From NCBI GenBank assembly GCA_030637135.1, contig DAOVVO010000001.1:1-49939 (forward strand): a stretch of DNA of 49,939 bases, written 5' to 3'. Each line of letters begins with the position of its first letter. Position 1 is the first letter of the stretch. This document shows, piece by piece, positions 8,219-17,148 of the stretch. Below the pieces are notes generated by a model. That model was not told the origin of the DNA, made no database searches, and saw nothing but the letters and a program-made list of their open reading frames with translations. The position numbers and the translations under genes are program-made. The DNA is from Nitrospirota bacterium (GTDB lineage Bacteria > Nitrospirota > Thermodesulfovibrionia > UBA6902 > BMS3Bbin08).

Positions 8219-9196
8219 ACGGTTAAGCTCGAGTTAGATTTAAATGAGGGAAAAGACCTTTCGCAGGTATATGAAAGGTTTGATAAAAGTCTTAGAATTA
8301 TTGAAGAAGCCTTTGGCATAGAGGCCTCAATCAGGGGCAATAAGGTACTCCTTCAGGGGAAGGAAAAGTCTGTAAAGCGGGCACAAAAGCTTATTAAAGA
8401 ATTACAAACAATAAATTCAAATGGTTATATCCTTAATCCAGAGGATATTAAATATATAATAAAGTCTATTGACGATGCTGCTTTTGAGGACCCCTCACTA
8501 TCACTCAAGGAGTTTTTCTTCACTCATGTTCCTGTATCATCAAAAAAGAAATTTATAGTTCCAAGGTCTGAGACCCAAAAGAAGTATATCGAAACAATAA
8601 AGAAGTATGATATGGTTATCGGCATAGGTCCTGCTGGTACCGGAAAGACTTATCTTGCTATGGCAATGGCTATTAACGCCCTTTTAAAGAAACAGGTGAG
8701 CAGGATTATACTTGCAAGACCTGCTGTTGAAGCAGGAGAAAGACTCGGTTTCTTGCCCGGTGACTTATACGAAAAAGTAAATCCTTACTTAAAACCCCTT
8801 TATGATGCACTTTTTGATATGATGGAAACTGAGAAAGCGCACAAACTCATAGAACGCGGGGTTATAGAAATAGCACCACTTGCATTTATGAGAGGCAGAA
8901 CCTTAAATGATTCTTTTGTAATTCTTGATGAAGCCCAGAACACGACTTCAGAACAGATGAAAATGTATCTGACAAGATTAGGGTTTGACTCGAAAACCGT
9001 CATTACAGGGGATATAACCCAGATTGATCTTCCAACAGGGAAAACCTCGGGACTTATAGAAGCAGAAAAAATCTTGAAAAATATTAAAGAGTTGTGTTTT
9101 ATATATTTTACTGAAAAAGACGTGGTAAGACACAGGCTTGTTCAGCAGATAGTTAAGGCTTACGAGAGGTTTGAAGGTGACAGGAAGGAAAAATAA
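8219..9196 (+). CDS. phoH: PhoH family ATPase with probable ACG start
   Basis: A P-loop ATPase of the PhoH/YbeZ family, which works with YbeY in RNA metabolism (ybeY is at 10630). Walker A is GPAGTGKT at about residues 137-144; Walker B is FVILDEAQNT. The N-terminal domain is fully open and family-like from VKLELDLNEGKDLSQVYERF, 130 residues before the first ATG, so that ATG (8612) cannot be the start. The frame has a stop at 8192 and no ATG, GTG or TTG between. The only sensible start is ACG at 8219, seven bases after a strong AAGGAG (8206-8211 region). It is either a genuine rare start or a changed ATG. Total length would be 325 residues, normal for the family. Confidence 0.92.
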   Translation, partial: TVKLELDLNEGKDLSQVYERFDKSLRIIEEAFGIEASIRGNKVLLQGKEKSVKRAQKLIKELQTINSNGYILNPEDIKYIIKSIDDAAFEDPSLSLKEFFFTHVPVSSKKKFIVPRSETQKKYIETIKKYDMVIGIGPAGTGKTYLAMAMAINALLKKQVSRIILARPAVEAGERLGFLPGDLYEKVNPYLKPLYDALFDMMETEKAHKLIERGVIEIAPLAFMRGRTLNDSFVILDEAQNTTSEQMKMYLTRLGFDSKTVITGDITQIDLPTGKTSGLIEAEKILKNIKELCFIYFTEKDVVRHRLVQQIVKAYERFEGDRKEK

Positions 9197-9221
9197 CACA
9201 TCAAAAACAAAGAAGGTGCAG

Positions 9222-10730
9222 ATGTTTAACCAGGTTACGTTGGTTAAATTATCCCTGCTCCTCGTATTTGCGGCTCTTATAAACATTTCCCTCTTATGGG
9301 GAAAACCCCTTTCAATAGAAACTGTAGCGGGTACGTTCCTTATCATCGCCCTCCTGCTGATAATTTTATATAAAGATTTAATGCGTTATAAACCAGCTTT
9401 TTATAAAAACTATGCGATGATGCTTCTCATAGGAATTTTATTGTCAGGCAATTTTATCATCGGAGGTGTTTTTTCATATATTTTAGAAGGTCTCAATGTA
9501 AGACTTGGCATTGTAGAGACTCAATTCGCAGTCTATGCTATACCGCTTGCTACTGGTGCGATGTTAACCGCACTTTTAATAGATGTTCACACAGCCATTA
9601 TCTTTTCAATTATAACCAGTCTTCTTGCGGGGATCTGGCTCAGTAATCCGTTTTTTTCCGTATTTCATTTTGCAGCGAGCCTTACAGCCGCCTTTGGTGT
9701 GATTAGATGTAAAAAAAGGTCTGCCATATGGAGGGCAGGATTTTTTGTTGGACTTGTGAGTGTGTGCACCTGTTTGATAATAATATTAATTCAGGGACCC
9801 GTATTGTCTGTAGAAACAACCCTTGCGTTGAGTTTCGCTTTTCTCAATGGATTAATCGTTGCTATCCTTGTTTCGGCAATCCTTCCACTTCTTGAGTATA
9901 TATTCAATCTTACGACAGATATCAGCCTTCTTGAACTCCTTGACTTAAATCAGCCTCTTATGCGCAACCTTTTAGTTGAGGCACCCGGAACCTATCATCA
10001 CAGTATAATAGTGGGCAACCTCGTTGAATCAGCTGCGGAAGCAGTGGGTGTCAATCCTCTTCTGGCACGGGTCAGCGCATATTATCATGATATCGGAAAA
10101 ATAAAAATGCCGGAATATTTTATTGAAAATCAGCAAATTCCAACGAGCAGACATGACAAACTCGCACCACGTATGAGCAGCCTCATTTTAATGTCACATG
10201 TAAAAGAGGGCGTAGAACTTGCAAAGCACAACAAATTACCTGATTCGATCATAGATATCATTCAGCAACACCACGGTACGTCAGTGATAACGTATTTTTA
10301 TCAGAAAGCGAAAGAACAACATGTAGATTCAAGCTCTCCCATCAAAGAGGTTGATTTTAGATACTCCGGTCCAAAACCACAGAGCAGGGTTGCTGCCCTT
10401 GTTCTGATTGCTGATGCAGTAGAAGCTGCATCAAGGGCTCTGACAGATCCCACCCCTTCTCGGATTTCAGCCGTGGTTGAGAGAGTTGTTAACCATTTCT
10501 TTTTGGACGGCCAGCTGGATGATTGTGAACTGACCCTTAAAGACCTCATGGAAATCAAGAGTCATTTTGTATATTTACTTGCCAGTGTGTTCCACAAGCG
10601 TGTCAGTTATCCTGGTTTTGAAATAAAAGATGACTATACTGATACAAAATCGGCAGAGCTCCAGGCGATTAAACAAGACAAAGATAAAAAGGGCAGCCCG
10701 TATAATTCTTTCCCTGTTAAAACACCCTAA
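9222..10730 (+). CDS. 7TM-HD domain phosphohydrolase lacking the large extracytoplasmic domain
   Basis: Membrane protein of about 502 residues: several membrane helices over residues 1-240, then a cytoplasmic HD domain with metal residues in YHHSIIVGN (about 257) and YYHDIGKIKMP (about 288). Members of the 7TM-HD (PgpH) family are cyclic-di-AMP phosphodiesterases. Known PgpH proteins also have a large N-terminal extracellular domain of about 200-300 residues; here the protein starts almost directly with the helices. Start chosen at ATG 9222 with GAAGG upstream; GTG 9177 and TTG 9171 inside phoH are alternatives. The end overlaps ybeY by 101 bases, and this last part (after GFEIKDDY) looks poorly conserved. 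Confidence 0.85.
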   Translation: MFNQVTLVKLSLLLVFAALINISLLWGKPLSIETVAGTFLIIALLLIILYKDLMRYKPAFYKNYAMMLLIGILLSGNFIIGGVFSYILEGLNVRLGIVETQFAVYAIPLATGAMLTALLIDVHTAIIFSIITSLLAGIWLSNPFFSVFHFAASLTAAFGVIRCKKRSAIWRAGFFVGLVSVCTCLIIILIQGPVLSVETTLALSFAFLNGLIVAILVSAILPLLEYIFNLTTDISLLELLDLNQPLMRNLLVEAPGTYHHSIIVGNLVESAAEAVGVNPLLARVSAYYHDIGKIKMPEYFIENQQIPTSRHDKLAPRMSSLILMSHVKEGVELAKHNKLPDSIIDIIQQHHGTSVITYFYQKAKEQHVDSSSPIKEVDFRYSGPKPQSRVAALVLIADAVEAASRALTDPTPSRISAVVERVVNHFFLDGQLDDCELTLKDLMEIKSHFVYLLASVFHKRVSYPGFEIKDDYTDTKSAELQAIKQDKDKKGSPYNSFPVKTP

Positions 10731-11094
10731 AACTGAGTTAAGTATTTTATTTGTAGATGATGAGGGGATGCAGCAGTTAAATGCTGCCTACAGAGGGAGG
10801 AAAAAAACTACCGACGTTCTTTCCTTTGCAGCTGAAATCCCGTTGGATAAGGACAATCCTTACCTTGGCAATAAATTGCAGCAACCTGTACTGGGAGATA
10901 TTGTAATAAATGTAAATGTTGCTGCAGCTCGAGCGAGAATATCCGATTCGGATTTTTACTATGAAATGTATCTCCTTCTCATTCATGGTATCCTGCATTT
11001 GCTCGGCTATGACCATGAGAGATCACGACGCAAGGCTCTGCTGATGAGGAAAAAAGAAAGGGAGATTTTACGTGCCGTTAAGAAAATTAGTTGA
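10630..11094 (+). CDS. ybeY: Endoribonuclease/rRNA maturation factor YbeY
   Basis: A 154-residue metalloprotein involved in 16S rRNA 3' maturation and ribosome quality control. The zinc motif HGILHLLGYDH is intact and the upstream TDVLSFA and LGDIVIN motifs are present. The N-terminus MTILIQNRQ matches the family, which supports the ATG at 10630 despite the 101-base overlap with the preceding HD gene. The phoH-HD-ybeY order is common in bacteria. The next gene starts inside this one. Confidence 0.95.
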   Translation: MTILIQNRQSSRRLNKTKIKRAARIILSLLKHPKTELSILFVDDEGMQQLNAAYRGRKKTTDVLSFAAEIPLDKDNPYLGNKLQQPVLGDIVINVNVAAARARISDSDFYYEMYLLLIHGILHLLGYDHERSRRKALLMRKKEREILRAVKKIS

Positions 11095-11770
11095 AAGTGC
11101 TAATCATGCAATTGAGGGGATGCTTCACTCTGCTAAAACACAGAGGCATCTCCGTTATCATTTTTATACAGCCGTAGTAATACTGATCTTGAGTCTCGTG
11201 CTTGGGGTAAGCAAGACAGAATTTATAGCTATAGCAATTGTATCAATTATCGTGCTCTCAGTGGAGATGCTTAACACTGCAGTTGAGGCAACGGTAGATA
11301 GTATTTTCAAAGAATACGATGAGAGGGCAAAAATAATCAAGGATATCGCAGCAGGTGCGGTGCTCTTGACAGCTATAGGGGCAGCATTAATAGGGTACAT
11401 CATCTTCGTGCCGTACTTGAAAAGTATGTTCGAGAGCGGGTTAAAGATAGCCAAACATGCGGGGGAGGATATCGCTATTGTTGCATTTGTGGTGGTACTT
11501 ATATTGGTGTTAATAACCAAGGCAGTTTTGGGAAAGGGGGTTCCCCTGAGAGGCGGGATGCCAAGCGGCCATGCGGCAGTTGCATTTTCTGTATGGGTGG
11601 CTGTTACGTTTCTTAGTGAGGCATTTATGCCTTCTTTCCTGATTTTAATCCTTGCTGTTTTAATTGCCCAAAGCAGGGTGAGCGTCGGTGTTCATAGGCC
11701 ATGGGAAGTTATACTTGGGGCATTGCTTGGCTCGGTGGTTACGTTTTTTCTCTTTCAATTGTTTTTATAG
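11072..11770 (+). CDS. Undecaprenol/diacylglycerol kinase (DgkA) fused to PAP2 phosphatase
   Basis: A 232-residue integral membrane protein with two enzymatic halves. Residues 1-115 are DgkA-like: ANHAIEGMLHSAKTQ, RHLRYH and EMLNTAVEATVDSI (E65, N68, E72). Residues 125-232 are PAP2-like: KGVPLRGG (K155, R160), PSGH (H167) and SRVSVGVHRPWE (R202, H208). The kinase makes undecaprenyl phosphate from undecaprenol and PAP2 enzymes produce it from the diphosphate, so both could feed the same lipid-carrier pool; the substrate is inferred. Start is a GTG at 11072, 23 bases inside ybeY. Downstream 11771-11981 has no gene. Confidence 0.88.
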   Translation: MPLRKLVESANHAIEGMLHSAKTQRHLRYHFYTAVVILILSLVLGVSKTEFIAIAIVSIIVLSVEMLNTAVEATVDSIFKEYDERAKIIKDIAAGAVLLTAIGAALIGYIIFVPYLKSMFESGLKIAKHAGEDIAIVAFVVVLILVLITKAVLGKGVPLRGGMPSGHAAVAFSVWVAVTFLSEAFMPSFLILILAVLIAQSRVSVGVHRPWEVILGALLGSVVTFFLFQLFL

Positions 11771-11981
11771 AAATATGTTATAATTTTCATCTACTATTCC
11801 CTTAAGAAGGGTAAAAGAAAAAAGTAAGAAAATTTTGAGTAAAATTTTCTATACCCGAATCTCTTAAGCAGCGTGATATTAACATGAGAGAGCGGGCGTT
11901 TTCCCCCTGCTTTCTTTACAGAAAATTTCTGTCTGTGATATTATTAATTACTTTTTTTCAGGGAGACAAAACTATTTAATT

Positions 11982-12935
11982 ATGAGAAGTGCTATTGGTG
12001 TTGATATCGGTGGGACAAAGATAAAGATTGTCCACGTCTCAGAAAAAGGGGATGTCCTGAAAAGGATGATGAAGTCTACACCTAATGCACGTGGAGATTC
12101 ACATGAAAAAGTAAAAAACTTTTTAATTGATAATTTAAAAGAGATGCTTCAAGACAAAGACCTTGTTGGTATTGGTTTTGGAATTGCCGGGGTTATTGAT
12201 AGAAAAAACGGAATAGTGATAGAATCCCCGAACATTCCGTCAATCAATGGGTTCCGGGTTAAAGAGACAATCGAAAAAGAATTTTCTCTGCCGGTTATTG
12301 TTGAAAATGACGCAAATTCATATGCGTATGCAGAAAAATGGATTGGTGCTGGCAAGAATTTCGATAATATTGTTGTTCTTACCCTGGGTACCGGCATAGG
12401 TGGTGGAATAATCTATAAGGGAGAGCTTTTTGAAGGCGCTGCTGAGGTAGGACATGTTGTTATTGAGCCAGACGGCCGTTATTGTACATGCCGAAGTTTT
12501 GGGTGTCTTGAATCATACGCTTCAGGCAGAGCTATAGTGGAAAGGACGATATCTTCTTTAGAGAAAGGGGTGGAGAGTATGCTGAGAGAGAGTTGCGGAG
12601 GGAATTTTTATAAATTAACGCCGGAACTTGTATATAAAGCTGCTCTTGAAGGAGATAACCTCAGCAGAGAAGTTTTTAGAGAAGTGGGGCGGTATCTCGG
12701 AATCGGCATAGCTAACCTGATAAATATATTCGGCTCTGACGCAGTGATTATCGGCGGAGGCCTTATTGGTGCCTGGGACCTCTTTATAGAGGAGCTCAAA
12801 AGGGAATTTACAAAGAGAACACTGAAGCCTCTTTCAGCTCGTGTGAAGATAATTAAAGCTACGTTTAAAAAAGACAGCGGGTCAATAGGAGCTGCAGGTC
12901 TTATCTTTAAAACTTCAACCCACATTGCCTCCTAA
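11982..12935 (+). CDS. ROK family sugar kinase (glucokinase-like)
   Basis: ATP-dependent hexose kinase of 317 residues. The N-terminal phosphate motif is VDIGGTKIKI; the sugar-binding region includes VENDANSYAYAE and LTLGTGIGGGII; the ROK zinc site reads EVGHVVIEPDGRYCTC then FGCLESYASG. A glucokinase or N-acylhexosamine kinase role is likely, but the sugar cannot be fixed from sequence alone and ROK repressors are excluded because there is no N-terminal HTH. lepA follows 32 bases downstream. Confidence 0.9.
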   Translation: MRSAIGVDIGGTKIKIVHVSEKGDVLKRMMKSTPNARGDSHEKVKNFLIDNLKEMLQDKDLVGIGFGIAGVIDRKNGIVIESPNIPSINGFRVKETIEKEFSLPVIVENDANSYAYAEKWIGAGKNFDNIVVLTLGTGIGGGIIYKGELFEGAAEVGHVVIEPDGRYCTCRSFGCLESYASGRAIVERTISSLEKGVESMLRESCGGNFYKLTPELVYKAALEGDNLSREVFREVGRYLGIGIANLINIFGSDAVIIGGGLIGAWDLFIEELKREFTKRTLKPLSARVKIIKATFKKDSGSIGAAGLIFKTSTHIAS

Positions 12936-12967
12936 AGAAGGTGAGCAGCAGTCTGCCTTCTCAATTC

Positions 12968-14758
12968 ATGTCTGAAAATAACATAAGAAATTTTTCTATT
13001 ATAGCCCATATAGACCACGGGAAATCCACGTTGGCAGACCGGATACTCGAATTGACCGGAGCCCTTTCTCAAAGAGAAAAAGCCGAGCAGATTTTGGATT
13101 CCATGGACTTAGAGAGAGAGCGGGGAATAACTATCAAAGCTCATACGGTTAGGCTTAATTACCGGGCATTAGACGGAAAAGACTATCTTCTTAATCTCAT
13201 TGATACACCCGGTCATGTTGATTTCTCCTATGAGGTTTCCCGGAGTCTTGCTGCCTGTGAAGGAGCACTGCTTGTCGTTGATGCTGCTCAGGGAGTTGAG
13301 GCACAGACACTTACCAATGCATATCTGGCTGCCGAACATAATCTTCAGATAATTCCGGTAATAAATAAGATTGATCTTCCAGGAGCAGAACCTGAAAAGG
13401 TAAAAAAGCAGATTGAGGAATCTTTGGGAATAGGTGCCGCAGAGGCTGTACTTACTTCTGCAAAAGAAGGCGTGGGAACCAGAGAAGTGCTTGAAGCTGT
13501 TGTAAAGAAAGTTCCATCACCAGGAGGTATGAAGAAGAATGCATTAAAAGCTTTAATTTTTGATTCGTGGTTTGATAATTATCAGGGGGTTAATGTTCTG
13601 GTAAGACTTTTTGACGGTGAAGTGAAACGAGGGACACAAATTCTTCTTATGGCGACTAAAAAGGTTTTTGAGGTGAGCGAAGTAGGAATTTTTACTCCGG
13701 TTAAAAAACCCATTGACTCCCTCAGTGCAGGAGAGGTTGGTTATATTATTGCCGGTATAAAGAATGTAGTTGATACCAAAATCGGAGATACCATTGCAAA
13801 TTCAGAAAATCCAGTTTCTGAACCGTGTGCTGGCTATAAAGAGGTGAAACCAATGGTTTTTTGCGGTCTCTATCCTACTGAAACGGGTCAGTATGAGCTT
13901 CTTAAGAATGCCATGGAAAAACTAAGACTTAATGATTCGTCCTTTACCTTTGAGCCTGAGACTTCTGTTGCCCTTGGTTTTGGTTTCAGGGGGGGATTCC
14001 TTGGCCTCCTGCACATGGAAATAGTTAAAGAGAGACTTGAGAGAGAATTTGGTCTGGAGCTTGTCAATACTGCACCAACAACCATCTATAAAGTTATTCA
14101 ATCTGACGGGACAGTGTTATTCATAGATAATCCATCAAAATTGCCCCGGCAATACGAACGGATCGAGGAGCCCTTTGTTAAGGTCACAATCTTTTCCCCG
14201 CAGTACTATGTTGGCCACATACTTGAACTATGCCACGAGAAAAGGGGCATTCAGAAAGAATTCAGCTATCTCGGAAAAGACAGGGTTATTATAACCTATG
14301 AGATTCCTCTGAGTGAGATTTTATGGGATTTTTATGATAAACTGAAATCCTTTTCGAGCGGGTATGCTTCTATGGATTATGAGTTTATAGGGTATAGGGA
14401 GTCTTCACTTGTACGTCTGGATTTACTTATAAATAGAGAGATTGTTGATGCACTATCGCTTATTGTTCATAAAGACAGGGCGTACTATAAGGGCAGACAG
14501 CTTGTAGAAAAATTGAGGCAGGTTATTCCCCGACAGCTTTTCGAGGTCATAATACAGTCAGCTATCGGGAATAAAATAATAGCCCGCGAGAGTATAAAAC
14601 CCTTAAGGAAGAACGTTCTTGCAAAGTGCTACGGTGGTGATGTGACGAGGAAGAGAAAACTTCTCGAGAAACAGAAAGAAGGCAAACGCAAAATGAAGCA
14701 GGTTGGAAGGGTTGGAATCCCGCAAGAAGCTTTTATGGCGGTGCTTAAGGTAAAATAA
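12968..14758 (+). CDS. lepA: Translation elongation factor 4 (LepA)
   Basis: Ribosome-associated GTPase affecting elongation and ribosome biogenesis. G-domain motifs: AHIDHGKST, RERGIT, DTPGH, NKID. The LepA-specific C-terminal domain ends KRKMKQVGRVGIPQEAFMAVLKV. I choose the ATG at 12968 since family members start just before NIRNFSIIAHID, giving 596 residues; a GTG at 12941 would add nine residues and neither has a clear ribosome site. lepB follows, as in many genomes. Confidence 0.97.
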   Translation: MSENNIRNFSIIAHIDHGKSTLADRILELTGALSQREKAEQILDSMDLERERGITIKAHTVRLNYRALDGKDYLLNLIDTPGHVDFSYEVSRSLAACEGALLVVDAAQGVEAQTLTNAYLAAEHNLQIIPVINKIDLPGAEPEKVKKQIEESLGIGAAEAVLTSAKEGVGTREVLEAVVKKVPSPGGMKKNALKALIFDSWFDNYQGVNVLVRLFDGEVKRGTQILLMATKKVFEVSEVGIFTPVKKPIDSLSAGEVGYIIAGIKNVVDTKIGDTIANSENPVSEPCAGYKEVKPMVFCGLYPTETGQYELLKNAMEKLRLNDSSFTFEPETSVALGFGFRGGFLGLLHMEIVKERLEREFGLELVNTAPTTIYKVIQSDGTVLFIDNPSKLPRQYERIEEPFVKVTIFSPQYYVGHILELCHEKRGIQKEFSYLGKDRVIITYEIPLSEILWDFYDKLKSFSSGYASMDYEFIGYRESSLVRLDLLINREIVDALSLIVHKDRAYYKGRQLVEKLRQVIPRQLFEVIIQSAIGNKIIARESIKPLRKNVLAKCYGGDVTRKRKLLEKQKEGKRKMKQVGRVGIPQEAFMAVLKVK

Positions 14759-14915
14759 GAACAATTATGTCAAGATACTTTATATTCAAGGCACCAATAA
14801 CCAAGGAGTAAGAATGAGACAGATTTTTGTTATGTTTGAATAGTTGAAAAGAGGGATTTATTTAGTAATTTAAAAGTTTTGGTTTTAAATCCCCGGAAAG
14901 GAGAGAGATAAGAAA

Positions 14916-15632
14916 TTGGCTAACAAGAAATCAAAATTCAGAGAATATGCAGAAGCTATTGTAATTGCGGTACTTCTGGCCCTTGTGATACGTACATTTG
15001 TGATACAGGCATTTAAGATACCCTCGGGCTCCATGATACCAACCCTGAATGTAGGTGACCATATACTGGTAAATAAGTTTTTATACGGGTTAAAACTACC
15101 TTTTATGAACAGCCGTTTTTTGATTCTTAGACAGCCTCGACGTGGTGACATAATCGTGTTTTCATTCCCGGGGAACAAAGAAAAAGAAGAGTGCCGCAAT
15201 CTTACCAGCAATATTACAAAGAGAATTAATAATATCTGGAGTAATAAAAACCTGATATATTTATTTAAAGACGATTGTAGAGATTTCATAAAAAGGGTTG
15301 TCGGTGTGGGAGGAGACAGGATTGAGATAAAAAATAAAACTGTATATATAAATGGTATTGCCATCGTTGAACAGTATGCAGTACATAAAGATAAAAGAAT
15401 CGAGATAGAGCAGATGGGAGGTAGAGATAATTTTGGTCAGGTTGTTGTTCCACGCGGCACATTTTTTGTTATGGGCGATAACAGAGATGGAAGCTATGAC
15501 AGCAGGTTCTGGGGCTATGTAGATATGAGTGAGATAAAAGGCAAGGCATTTATAATCTACTGGTCATGGGATAATAAAGGGGACTGGTTAAGAAAAATAC
15601 GATGGAACAGGCTCGGTAAGCTTTTACATTGA
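14916..15632 (+). CDS. lepB: Signal peptidase I (LepB)
   Basis: Membrane-bound peptidase removing signal peptides from exported proteins. One N-terminal membrane helix (about residues 11-31), catalytic serine S39 in IPSGSMIPTL, and general-base lysine K126 in FIKRVVGVGGDRI; GDNRDGSYDSRFWG is the last conserved box. Between the RRGDIIVFSFP box and the lysine box there is an insertion of about 35 residues (87-122) with C93 and C121 near its ends, which could form a periplasmic disulfide. Start is TTG at 14916 with GGAAAGGAGAG upstream. Length 238. Confidence 0.95.
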   Translation: MANKKSKFREYAEAIVIAVLLALVIRTFVIQAFKIPSGSMIPTLNVGDHILVNKFLYGLKLPFMNSRFLILRQPRRGDIIVFSFPGNKEKEECRNLTSNITKRINNIWSNKNLIYLFKDDCRDFIKRVVGVGGDRIEIKNKTVYINGIAIVEQYAVHKDKRIEIEQMGGRDNFGQVVVPRGTFFVMGDNRDGSYDSRFWGYVDMSEIKGKAFIIYWSWDNKGDWLRKIRWNRLGKLLH

Positions 15633-15659
15633 TGTAATGTCAAAAACAGTGAAATACAG

Positions 15660-15843
15660 TTCATTAAAGCTCCCTGCAGCAGGTCTATTCGTCGATGCAT
15701 CGCTGCCTCGATACGTCGTTGCGACTCGTACCGAGACTCTTACCGAGCGACGGGGAACCTGCCTGCCGGCAGGCAAGCCTGACTGCCATGCCTAACGGTC
15801 TACGACTCATAGAGCAGGCGGCATCAGGCACGTTACGCTCGCT
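15660..15843. repeat. Composite dispersed repeat between lepB and a small membrane gene
   Basis: Includes a GATACGTCGTTGCGACTCG segment (about 15710-15745) shared with 40636-40690, a perfect 16-bp palindrome TGCCTGCCGGCAGGCA at 15760-15775, and a GCCTGA...TCAGGC repeat carrying the 15-bp module in reverse orientation at 15799-15813, followed by CACGTTACGCTCGCTC, which reappears inverted at 19761. It is a mosaic of several nested repeats; no gene is seen in 15633-15895. Confidence 0.75.
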
Positions 15844-15895
15844 CTTTAATGTTAACTAATAGAGTATAATAAACAGTAAAGAATGGGGGGGTAAC

Positions 15896-16222
15896 ATGGT
15901 AAAATATATTGTCATCATATGTATTGCCGCTGTTGTGATTTATTCGTTATTTCTGTTTATCGTCCCTCATTATCGTTACTACGCCTTTACAAGTGACTTG
16001 ACAGAAATGCTGAGAGTGAGCGTTGCAGATAGGTCTGAAGATGTAATGGAAAAAATTCTTAACCTTGTTGAAAATTACAAAATTCCTGTTGAAAAAAATG
16101 ATATACATCTATTCCACAAAAAGCATTACATGGTAAAAGTTTCGTGGCAAGAAACAGTGAATTTTTTTACTATCTATCAAAAAACTTTTAATTTCCATAT
16201 TGATACAAGCACGCAGTCATAA
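15896..16222 (+). CDS. Hypothetical single-pass membrane protein
   Basis: A 108-residue protein with one N-terminal membrane helix (about residues 4-24) and a small extracytoplasmic domain of about 80 residues. No family recognised. A G-rich ribosome site (seven Gs at 15886-15892) precedes the ATG. It lies alone between a repeat block and ribE. Confidence 0.6.
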   Translation: MVKYIVIICIAAVVIYSLFLFIVPHYRYYAFTSDLTEMLRVSVADRSEDVMEKILNLVENYKIPVEKNDIHLFHKKHYMVKVSWQETVNFFTIYQKTFNFHIDTSTQS

Positions 16223-16309
16223 AATTGTTAATGAAGTTGTATTCAAAAAACGAACCATAAATGACACAGTAAAACGCAAAGGAGTTTGAATTTCTCATCT
16301 CAAAGGACA

Positions 16310-16945
16310 ATGTTTACCGGGCTTATTGAGGGTGTGGGTACTGTTTCTTCTCTTATGGGAGTCAAAGGGGGGCTTAAGATATCTGTCAGACCCCACATTG
16401 ATATGGAACTGAGAGTAGGTGATAGTCTGGCTGTAAATGGCGTATGCCTCACAGTCGTAACTATAGGGAGAGAAATTGTCTTTGAGGTATCACCTGAGAC
16501 GATACGGAGTACAAACCTTGGAGAACTTAAAACCAATGACCGATTAAATCTTGAAAGGCCTTTGAAACTGACTGATCGGCTCGGTGGACACATAGTAACC
16601 GGGCATGTGGATGGTATCGGTATCATTACCGATAAAAAAAAAGAAGGAGAGTATACGCTTCATACCTTTGAAGTATCCAGGGAGATTTTAAATTATGTTG
16701 TTAAAAAAGGTTCAATAGCCGTTGATGGCATAAGTCTGACGGTGACAGGACTTAACAATAGTTCATTCAGTGTAGCAATCATTCCCCACACACTTCACGC
16801 AACAAATATTGGAGATAAAGGAATAGGTAGCAGGGTTAACATTGAAGTTGACATTATTGGCAAATACGTTGAAAAGTTCATGACCATGCAAAATTCCGAT
16901 AGGGGACTTAAAGAGTTACTGAAAGAAAAAGGATTTACCGAATAA
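16310..16945 (+). CDS. ribE: Riboflavin synthase, alpha subunit
   Basis: Converts two 6,7-dimethyl-8-ribityllumazines to riboflavin. Two lumazine-binding repeats are visible: MFTGLIEGVGTV with NGVCLTV in the first, GHIVTGHVDGIG with VDGISLTV in the second. I use the ATG at 16310 (AAAGGA upstream), since the family starts exactly MFTGL; a TTG at 16286 would add eight residues. ribBA and ribH follow in the same direction; ribD is not in the window. No FMN riboswitch is recognisable upstream. Confidence 0.96.
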   Translation: MFTGLIEGVGTVSSLMGVKGGLKISVRPHIDMELRVGDSLAVNGVCLTVVTIGREIVFEVSPETIRSTNLGELKTNDRLNLERPLKLTDRLGGHIVTGHVDGIGIITDKKKEGEYTLHTFEVSREILNYVVKKGSIAVDGISLTVTGLNNSSFSVAIIPHTLHATNIGDKGIGSRVNIEVDIIGKYVEKFMTMQNSDRGLKELLKEKGFTE

Positions 16946-16965
16946 CAATCAACCCATTCGACTGT

Positions 16966-16985
16966 CCCCGACTTAAAAGTCGGGG
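16966..16985. terminator. Strong hairpin after ribE
   Basis: CCCCGACTT-AA-AAGTCGGGG, two perfect 9-base arms followed by TTTGC. It lies 20 bases past the ribE stop and could terminate or attenuate transcription before ribBA, although the T run is only three long. Confidence 0.55.
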
Positions 16986-17050
16986 TTTGCTCAGGGTTGG
17001 ACATTCGGCTGAGCTCAGTCGAAGCCATACTGAGCGGCACCTGTATTATC

Positions 17051-17068
17051 CCTACCCTAAAGGGTAGG
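17051..17068. repeat. Short perfect palindrome upstream of ribBA
   Basis: CCTACCCT-AA-AGGGTAGG followed by ATTTGTG. Together with the hairpin at 16966 and the CTGAGCTCAGTCGAA sequence in between, the ribE-ribBA gap carries at least two independent palindromes. Role unknown; could be a weak terminator. Confidence 0.5.
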
Positions 17069-17148
17069 ATTTGTGTGCTGCCGAACGTATCAAAATCAGA
17101 GTGCACAATTAAGGTTTTTTAATTCCACTTCTATTTTTTAGTGAAAAA

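Noticed and set aside
8612..9196. Short PhoH starting at the first ATG
   Set aside because: It would lose the conserved N-terminal domain that is fully open upstream and would begin just before Walker A.
15660..15843. CRISPR array or tRNA cluster in the GC-rich gaps
   Set aside because: Repeats are nested palindromes without regular spacers, and no cloverleaf was recognised anywhere in the window.
16200..16310. FMN riboswitch before the riboflavin genes
   Set aside because: None of the conserved RFN segments are seen before ribE, ribBA or ribH.
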